From Actinobacteria bacterium UBA2286 (GTDB lineage Bacteria > Actinomycetota > Coriobacteriia > Anaerosomatales > Anaerosomataceae): 6,877 nucleotides of DNA. The notes beneath the pieces were generated by a model, which was given only the letters and a program-made list of their open reading frames with translations, made no database searches and was not told where the DNA came from. A program made the position numbers and the translations under genes. Shown here in pieces: positions 1-5,162 of the stretch. Position 1 is the first letter of the stretch. Each line of letters opens with the position of its first letter. The stretch is from contig DDWM01000032.1 in assembly GCA_002345925.1 (NCBI GenBank), positions 1 to 6,877 of the forward strand. The letters are read 5' to 3'.

Positions 1-1587
1 CATCAGGTCGGCCAGCTCGTCGATCACGATAACCAGATAGGGCATCTCGGCAGCGTCTTCAGGGCCCTTGCCTTCCTGGAGCAGTGCGTTGTACTGCGCG
101 ATGTTGCGAGCTCCGGCCTTCTGGAGTCGCTTGAGGCGAGCGTCCATCTCGGAAACTGCCCAGGCAAGTGCCGAGGCGGCTTCTTTGGCCTCAGTAACGA
201 CGGGCACGTACAGGTGCGGAACGCCGTTGTAGAGGTTCAGCTCGATTCGCTTCGGGTCGATCAGGATCAGGCGCACCTCGGCGGGCGTGGCGCGCATGAG
301 AAGCGACATGATGAGTGCGTTGATACACACCGACTTACCTGTGCCGGTAGAGCCAGCGATAAGCATGTGCGGCATTCCGGCGAGGTCTGCGGTGATCTGG
401 TCGCCACTGACGTCCTTGCCTATGCCGAGAAGCAACGGGCTGGGGTGGTTGAGCGGACCGCCGTCAAGGACGTCGGCAAGCGTGACGGTCGAGCGCCGGT
501 CGTTCGGGACTTCGATGCCAACGTAGCTCTTGCCGGGAATCGGCGCGAGGATACGAATCGTCGGCGCCGCGAGCGCGAGAGCGAGGTCGTCAGCCAACGA
601 CGTGATGCGCATGACCTTCACGCCGCGAGCAAGCTCGATCTCGAACATCGTTACCGTAGGGCCTGAGATCCAGGAGACAACGCGTGCGGAGATGTCGAAC
701 GTTGCCAGTGTCTGCTCGATCAGAGTGCCTGTGGCCTTGAGTTCCTTCTCGTCCGCGCGGCTTGCGGCTGCGGTGTGCGGGCTCCGAGTCAGCATCGCCA
801 TCGACGGCAGCTCGAATCCTTCAAGCGCACGTGGCGCGGTCACGTGAGATGTTGGGACAGTCGGGCGCGCGGCCTCGGGGTCGGGGCTGCGGCGGCGCTT
901 CTCGGCAACGGGTGCGATTTCGCGCTCTTCGAACTCAGCGAGCGGCATGGTCTTGGGGGCACGGCGACGCGGCGCATGCTCATCTTCCTCGATGACCTCG
1001 AGCTCGGGCCTGTGAACGGCGTCAGACACCCAGTCCACGAGTTCCGAGATGGACATACCCGCGAATACGAGACCGATGAGTGCGATCGCTCCTAGCAAGA
1101 CATAGGTGATGGCGCTTCCGAAGAGCGTGCCTAGGCCCCAGGCGACGCCGCCTCCGAGATACCCGCCGTGCGAAACCAACACATCGGGCTCCCAGTGCAT
1201 CGCTTCCGGCGCGCCGACGGCCGCGATCGAGATCGCCGAGATAAGCAGCAGCGCAAGGCCGATGCCTACCCTGGTTTCGTCCACGCGGACAGCTCGGACG
1301 AAGAACGTGACCGCCCAGAGAAGCACGACGACCGGGATGGCATATGCGCCGAGACCGAATCCGAGGCGCAATGCGCCTGCGACAAACTGCGGAACAACAC
1401 CAGAAGACTCACTCAAGACGGTGATGCCAAGAGCGATCGAGACCGCAGCAAGCACGATTCCGACTATCTCATGGCGGCTCTCGGCATCAAGCACGGGAGC
1501 CGGCGCAGGAGGCTGCTTGGTTGTGCGCTTTGGCGAGTTGCCGCCCTTGGCGGGCTTGCGGGACTGTGTTTTCTTTGCCGGACTCAC
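1..1587 (-). CDS. ftsK: FtsK/SpoIIIE-family DNA translocase, N-terminal 529 residues (C-terminus beyond window)
   Basis: This is a membrane-anchored, ATP-driven double-stranded DNA pump that moves chromosome ends through the closing septum. Residues 1-35 are a basic Lys/Pro-rich cytoplasmic tail. Four hydrophobic segments follow at about 41-58, 76-100, 107-125 and 158-180. A charged Pro/Arg/Glu linker spans about 186-250, short as in SpoIIIE and unlike the very long E. coli FtsK linker. The motor starts near 255. Walker A is GSTGTGKS at 412-419 (Lys418). The family stretch IDPKRIELNLYNGVPHL follows, and Walker B is LVIVIDELADLM at 518-529 (Asp523, Glu524), where the window ends. The rest of the motor and the DNA-reading gamma domain are therefore not visible. 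The GTG start at 1587 is chosen because AGGGGG lies 6 bases upstream and the membrane domain begins soon after. It starts 3 bases after the uppP stop, suggesting coupled translation. The family call is near certain; whether it acts in division, sporulation or both cannot be decided here. Confidence 0.97.
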   Translation of the reverse strand, partial: MSPAKKTQSRKPAKGGNSPKRTTKQPPAPAPVLDAESRHEIVGIVLAAVSIALGITVLSESSGVVPQFVAGALRLGFGLGAYAIPVVVLLWAVTFFVRAVRVDETRVGIGLALLLISAISIAAVGAPEAMHWEPDVLVSHGGYLGGGVAWGLGTLFGSAITYVLLGAIALIGLVFAGMSISELVDWVSDAVHRPELEVIEEDEHAPRRRAPKTMPLAEFEEREIAPVAEKRRRSPDPEAARPTVPTSHVTAPRALEGFELPSMAMLTRSPHTAAASRADEKELKATGTLIEQTLATFDISARVVSWISGPTVTMFEIELARGVKVMRITSLADDLALALAAPTIRILAPIPGKSYVGIEVPNDRRSTVTLADVLDGGPLNHPSPLLLGIGKDVSGDQITADLAGMPHMLIAGSTGTGKSVCINALIMSLLMRATPAEVRLILIDPKRIELNLYNGVPHLYVPVVTEAKEAASALAWAVSEMDARLKRLQKAGARNIAQYNALLQEGKGPEDAAEMPYLVIVIDELADLM

Positions 1588-1590
1588 GTT

Positions 1591-2406
1591 CTACCCCCTG
1601 GCGAAGACGAGATTCAGCACCAACAGAGTCGTGCCAAGAAGCGCCGTGTACGCGGCGAACCAGTACAAGGAATGCCGCTTCACGAGGTTGAGAAGCCACG
1701 CAATCGCGAGATATCCGCTCAGGCCGGCTGCGATGAAGCCAACTGCGGACGGCCAGAAGCCAGGCAGGGATTTCGCACCACCGAGCAAGTCGATACCGTC
1801 TTTGGCGGCGGCGAGGGTTATGAGCGGGATGCCGAGCAGAAATGAGAAGCGAGCGCCGGCTTCACGTGATAGTCCGGAGAACATCCCGGCGGCGATCGTC
1901 GAACCGGAACGCGAAACTCCCGGGAGAACAGCGATGCCCTGGAGCAGGCCGATGAATGCGGCTTTCATCGGGCTGAGCTTCTCGGGTGCGCTGATCGTCG
2001 TCACCCTCCGGCTCATCAGCTCGCTCAGAGAGAGCAGCGCTGCTGTCCCGAGGAAACCGATTCCGACCCACAAGGTCGAATTCGAGATGGTCTCGATATA
2101 CGGTGACATCATGAGCGCAATCACGCCGCTGATACCTGTGGCCACGATGATCAAGAGGATCAGGCGGCGGTCGTCTTTGCGGTGCGCGTTCTTCGGCAAC
2201 AAAGACGTGAGCAACCTGATGATGTCATCACGGAAGTACGTGAGCATCGCAATCAGCGTTGCGGCATGCAAGAACACCTCAAACGTGAGGTTCGGTTTCT
2301 CACCGAAGATGCGGTATGTGAGGGCCAGATGTCCCGAGGACGACACCGGAAGGAACTCGGTAGCGCCCTGGATCACTCCAAGGACTGCGGCGTGCAAGAT
2401 GTTCAA
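1591..2406 (-). CDS. uppP: Undecaprenyl-diphosphatase (UppP/BacA family)
   Basis: This integral membrane enzyme removes a phosphate from undecaprenyl diphosphate, regenerating the lipid carrier for peptidoglycan and other wall polymers; overexpression is known to give bacitracin resistance. The protein is 271 residues, the usual family size, and consists mostly of hydrophobic helices. Both signature motifs are intact: TEFLPVSSSGHL at 16-27 (Glu17, His26) and PGVSRSGST at 162-170 (Arg166). These correspond to the active-site residues of the BacA family. The frame is open to a TTG at 2433, but I choose the TTG at 2406. It has a strong GGAGGT 8 bases upstream (2415-2420), and it gives the typical family beginning LNILHAAVLGVIQG. 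The longer form would overlap the RNase J gene by 23 bases and add an atypical tail. The gene lies 4 bases after the RNase J stop and 3 bases before ftsK, so it is very probably part of one operon. Confidence 0.96.
   Translation of the reverse strand: MNILHAAVLGVIQGATEFLPVSSSGHLALTYRIFGEKPNLTFEVFLHAATLIAMLTYFRDDIIRLLTSLLPKNAHRKDDRRLILLIIVATGISGVIALMMSPYIETISNSTLWVGIGFLGTAALLSLSELMSRRVTTISAPEKLSPMKAAFIGLLQGIAVLPGVSRSGSTIAAGMFSGLSREAGARFSFLLGIPLITLAAAKDGIDLLGGAKSLPGFWPSAVGFIAAGLSGYLAIAWLLNLVKRHSLYWFAAYTALLGTTLLVLNLVFARG
1594..1599 (-). promoter_or_regulatory. Ribosome-binding site of ftsK, inside the end of uppP
   Basis: AGGGGG on the minus strand lies 6 bases before the GTG start at 1587 and within the last codons of uppP. 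It supports the GTG start and suggests translational coupling between the two genes. Confidence 0.75.
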
Positions 2407-2410
2407 ATCG

Positions 2411-4084
2411 TTAGACCTCCATGACGACAGCAACGATCATCGGACGACGCCTGCTGCGCTCCCAGATGAACTGCGAAAGCGAATCGCGCAACGCCTTCTT
2501 GACGACACCGTGATCGGTAACTCCTTCATTGGAGGTTCGCTGAAGAACCTTCGCGATGCGCTGTCGGGCCTCAGCCAAGACAGCCTCTTCGTCGCCTCCG
2601 GCGAGCATCAGACCGCGCAGAACCAGCTCGGCTTCTCCCGCCGATTTGCCCGTCTGTGCGTCGATCGCCACGATGACCAGTGCAACGCCATCGTTTGAGA
2701 GAACCTGACGGTCCCTCAAGACGACCTGAGCGATGTCACCGATGTTCAATCCGTCGACATAGACCACACCAGAGTCGACATGCTCGGCAACTTTCGCTCC
2801 GTTCTCGGAGATCTCAAGGCATGCGCCGTTCTCCAGGATGAAGATGTTCTTGTCCGGAATACCGACGGCAGTCGCCAGGTTTGCGTGCGCGTGGAGATGT
2901 CGTGTCTCGCCGTGAATCGGCACGAAGTACGTGGGCTTGGTGATGTTGAGCATGAGCTTCAGTTCCTCGGCAGCCGCGTGTCCGGAGACGTGAACCTGCG
3001 CGGTTCCCTTGTGCACAACCTGAGCGCCGGATTTGAAGAGCCGGTTGATGACGCGGCTGACAGCTTTCTCATTGCCCGGAACAGGTGTAGCCGAGAGCAC
3101 GACCGTGTCGCCTGATTCGACGGTCACGGTCTTGTGGTCGCGGTTGGCCATACGTGCGAGGGCTGAGAGCGGCTCGCCCTGGCTGCCGGTCGAGAGAACG
3201 ACAACGTCCTCAGGAGCAAGCCCCTGCATCTCGTAGGCGTCGACGATGTCGGCATCAGCGATGTGCAGATACCCGAGCTCACGGGCGATCTTGGTGTTGT
3301 TTACCATGGAGCGTCCAGTCACTGCCACCTTGCGACCTGCAGCAACCGCCGCGTCACAAACCTGCTGCAAGCGATGGATGTGCGACGCGAACGACGCAAC
3401 GATGATGCGCTGATCGGCATCGGCGAAGATTCGCCTGAGTGCAATCCCGACGACAGCCTCTGAGGGCGTATGTCCCAGTGACTCTGCGTTCGTTGAGTCA
3501 CTCATGAGCAACGTGATGCCGGCGCGGGCGGCCTTGGCCAGCCCGGCGTAGTCGGTCGGTACGCCGTCGATGGGCGTCTGGTCGAGCTTGAAGTCTCCGG
3601 TGTGCAAGATGTTGCCCACTGGCGTGCGGACGAACACAGCGACGCCATCCGGAATCGAGTGATTCATCGCGATGAAGTCAAAGCCGAAAGGCCCGAGGCT
3701 TACGTGCCCACCGGACTTGATCTCGCGTAGCTTCGGCTTGTTGATGCGATGTTCCTCGAGTTTGCCCTTGATCAGGCCAAGAGTGAGCTTCGTTCCAAGA
3801 ATCGGCACGGTGTTGCCAAGATCACGCAGCAGGTACGGCAATGCACCCGTGTGATCCTCGTGTCCGTGAGTGATGATGATGCCGCGGAGCTTATGTTTAC
3901 GCTTCACGATATAGCTGTAGTCCGGAAGAATCAGGTCTACACCGGGCGAATCATCGTCGGGAAACATGATACCGGCATCGATGACGACCATGTCGTCGCC
4001 ATACTCGATGACAGTCATGTTCTTCCCGATTTCGTCGAGCCCGCCGAGCGGGATAACGCGGAGTCGGTTCTGCTTACTGGCCAT
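2411..4084 (-). CDS. rnj: Ribonuclease J (metallo-beta-lactamase/beta-CASP family)
   Basis: RNase J is a zinc-dependent cytoplasmic RNase with endonuclease and 5'-to-3' exonuclease activity, acting in mRNA decay and rRNA/tRNA processing. The 557-residue length is normal. The N-terminus RVIPLGGLDEIGKNM (9-23) is characteristic. The metal-binding residues are present: HGHEDH at 73-78, His142 in NHSIPDG, HTGDFK at 161-166 (Asp164), SGH with His369, and PIHGE with His391. The beta-CASP insert spans about 200-370, with DSTNAES at 196-202. The last ~115 residues form the C-terminal domain, ending in RRRPMIVAVVMEV. The ATG at 4084 is the only plausible start, since no other start codon lies between it and the nearest upstream stop region. 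An AAGGAG sits upstream at 4101-4106, but 16 bases away, so initiation may be weak or structure-dependent. It follows dapA by 70 bases, an order known in actinobacteria. All catalytic residues are intact, so it should be active; whether a second paralogue exists elsewhere is unknown. Confidence 0.97.
   Translation of the reverse strand: MASKQNRLRVIPLGGLDEIGKNMTVIEYGDDMVVIDAGIMFPDDDSPGVDLILPDYSYIVKRKHKLRGIIITHGHEDHTGALPYLLRDLGNTVPILGTKLTLGLIKGKLEEHRINKPKLREIKSGGHVSLGPFGFDFIAMNHSIPDGVAVFVRTPVGNILHTGDFKLDQTPIDGVPTDYAGLAKAARAGITLLMSDSTNAESLGHTPSEAVVGIALRRIFADADQRIIVASFASHIHRLQQVCDAAVAAGRKVAVTGRSMVNNTKIARELGYLHIADADIVDAYEMQGLAPEDVVVLSTGSQGEPLSALARMANRDHKTVTVESGDTVVLSATPVPGNEKAVSRVINRLFKSGAQVVHKGTAQVHVSGHAAAEELKLMLNITKPTYFVPIHGETRHLHAHANLATAVGIPDKNIFILENGACLEISENGAKVAEHVDSGVVYVDGLNIGDIAQVVLRDRQVLSNDGVALVIVAIDAQTGKSAGEAELVLRGLMLAGGDEEAVLAEARQRIAKVLQRTSNEGVTDHGVVKKALRDSLSQFIWERSRRRPMIVAVVMEV
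2415..2420 (-). promoter_or_regulatory. Ribosome-binding site of uppP, inside the end of the RNase J gene
   Basis: GGAGGT on the minus strand is formed by the last Met-Glu-Val codons of RNase J. It lies 8 bases before the TTG at 2406, and it decides between that start and the further upstream TTG at 2433. Confidence 0.8.
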
Positions 4085-4100
4085 ATGCTGTTGGATCGTG

Positions 4101-4106
4101 CTCCTT
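4101..4106 (-). promoter_or_regulatory. Candidate ribosome-binding site of RNase J with unusually long spacing
   Basis: AAGGAG is the only good Shine-Dalgarno match before the RNase J ATG, but 16 bases separate them instead of the usual 5-9. No alternative in-frame start closer to it was found. Either initiation is inefficient, or the RNA folds to shorten the distance. Confidence 0.45.
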
Positions 4107-4136
4107 GTCGTGCGTCTGAGGGTTATGAAGCGTGCT

Positions 4137-4152
4137 ACCCGCTCTTGCGGGC
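4137..4152 (-). other. GC-rich hairpin between dapA and RNase J
   Basis: In minus-strand RNA, GCCCGC-AAGA-GCGGGU forms a six-pair stem (last pair G-U) with a four-base loop, two bases after the dapA stop codon. No U-run follows, so it is not a typical intrinsic terminator. It could slow transcription, protect the dapA mRNA end or mark a processing site. It is equally possible that it has no role. Confidence 0.45.
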
Positions 4153-4154
4153 TA

Positions 4155-5048
4155 TCAGTCTATGAGGCCGATGTGGCGCATGATGCGCGCGAGCTCTGCG
4201 GTCTGATCCGCGCTCGCTGGTATTAGCGGGAGACGGGTCTCTCCTACCGGGAAGCCCACTAGCTCAAGTGCCTTCTTCACCATGATCGGATTAGCCGTCA
4301 TGAAGAGCGCCTTGAATAGCGGCATGAGCTCCAGGTGGATCTTCAGCGCCCGCGTGTGATCGCCAGACGCCTGGGCATTCAGCATCTCGGCCATTTGCGG
4401 GCCGACGATGTGCGACGCCACCGAGATGATGCCGGTGGCACCGAGGCCCATCATCGGCAGCGTGTCTTCGTCGTTGCCGGAAAGCACTTCGAAGCCGACC
4501 GGAGCGGCATCGATGATAGATGCAATCTGTGTGAGGTTCGAGCTGGCTTCCTTGACCGCGACGATGTTCTCGAAGTCTGAGGCCAATCGGATCGTCGTGG
4601 CGCTCTCAAGGTTGATTACACAGCGTCCCGGGATGTTGTACAACACGACGGGCACGTCGATCGCCGATGCGATCGCGCCAAAATGCCGATACAGGCCTTC
4701 CTGAGGAGGCTTGTTGTAATAAGGCACGACGGCCATGACTGCATCCACGCCGAGGCGAACGACCTGCTTTGCGAACTCCACGGAGTCATCCGTGCAGTTG
4801 TCGCCAGCGTTCGCGATGATCGGCGCCTGTCCATCGACGGCTTCGAGAACCGCGGCGAATAGGCGAAGTTTGTCGTCGTAGAACACGGTAGGTGACTCGC
4901 CGGTGGTCCCACAGACGACGAGCGCCTCGCTGCCCTGGTCGAGCAGTCGAAGTGCAAGTTCCTGTGCGCGGACAAGGTCCAGTTCACCGTCGGGGGTGAA
5001 AGGCGTCACCATTGCGGTGAGAAGACGCCCGAATCGCGGCTCGGTCAT
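4155..5048 (-). CDS. dapA: 4-hydroxy-tetrahydrodipicolinate synthase (DapA)
   Basis: DapA condenses pyruvate with aspartate semialdehyde through a Schiff base. This is the first committed step to diaminopimelate and lysine, and so supplies peptidoglycan cross-links. The 297-residue TIM-barrel protein shows the expected motifs: GTTGESPTV at 47-55 (Thr48, Thr49), VPYYNKPPQEGLYRHF (Tyr111), LYNIPGR (catalytic Tyr137 and substrate-binding Arg142), and VAVKEASSN with the Schiff-base lysine at 166. All key residues are present. The Arg142 separates it from related aldolases of the family such as N-acetylneuraminate lyase, and its neighbours fit a wall-precursor role. The ATG at 5048 has GGGGAG 6 bases upstream (5055-5060). 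It is preceded by a 114-base gap after the surface-protein gene, so it may carry its own promoter. It is followed after the TGA stop by a GC-rich hairpin and then RNase J. In many actinobacteria dapB and thyX lie upstream of dapA; they are absent here. Confidence 0.97.
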   Translation of the reverse strand: MTEPRFGRLLTAMVTPFTPDGELDLVRAQELALRLLDQGSEALVVCGTTGESPTVFYDDKLRLFAAVLEAVDGQAPIIANAGDNCTDDSVEFAKQVVRLGVDAVMAVVPYYNKPPQEGLYRHFGAIASAIDVPVVLYNIPGRCVINLESATTIRLASDFENIVAVKEASSNLTQIASIIDAAPVGFEVLSGNDEDTLPMMGLGATGIISVASHIVGPQMAEMLNAQASGDHTRALKIHLELMPLFKALFMTANPIMVKKALELVGFPVGETRLPLIPASADQTAELARIMRHIGLID

Positions 5049-5054
5049 AGTTGG

Positions 5055-5060
5055 CTCCCC
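5055..5060 (-). promoter_or_regulatory. Ribosome-binding site of dapA
   Basis: GGGGAG on the minus strand lies 6 bases before the ATG at 5048, supporting that start. Confidence 0.75.
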
Positions 5061-5108
5061 TACTCAACGGGACGGCAAGGCCCCGGGCAGATGCATGATC
5101 TACCGCAC

Positions 5109-5138
5109 ATTGTGCCACACATGGCTAGCGGCGACGAA
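5109..5138 (-). promoter_or_regulatory. Weak candidate promoter for dapA
   Basis: On the minus strand, TTCGTC (5133-5138) and CACAAT (5109-5114) are separated by 18 bases and lie about 60 bases before the dapA ATG. Only the -10-like box is a fair match (4 of 6 to TATAAT); the -35-like box is poor. The candidate overlaps the hairpin at 5129-5150, so the assignment is tentative. Confidence 0.2.
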
Positions 5139-5150
5139 TTCGCGTTGCCG
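5129..5150 (-). other. Imperfect hairpin after the surface protein gene
   Basis: CGGCAACG and CGTCGCCG in minus-strand RNA pair over eight positions with one A-C mismatch and a six-base CGAATT loop, 12 bases beyond the stop at 5163. There is no U-tract downstream, so it is at best a weak or factor-dependent terminator. On the plus strand the mismatch would be a G-U pair. Confidence 0.35.
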
Positions 5151-5162
5151 TTCTGAGGTACG

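Noticed and set aside
214..1095. Several overlapping plus-strand frames of 77-150 codons opposite ftsK
   Set aside because: They overlap each other and the conserved FtsK linker, beta domain and Walker A regions, and resemble no protein family; they are shadows.
1106..2698. A 530-codon open frame on the plus strand opposite uppP and the ends of ftsK and RNase J
   Set aside because: Its translation is rich in Arg, Ser, Pro and Ala, has no recognisable domain, and lies antisense to three genes with intact catalytic motifs. It is a side effect of high-GC codon use on the other strand.
5049..5162. A lysine riboswitch in the gap before dapA
   Set aside because: The gap is about 114 bases, shorter than the lysine aptamer plus an expression platform, and I could not see the aptamer's conserved core.
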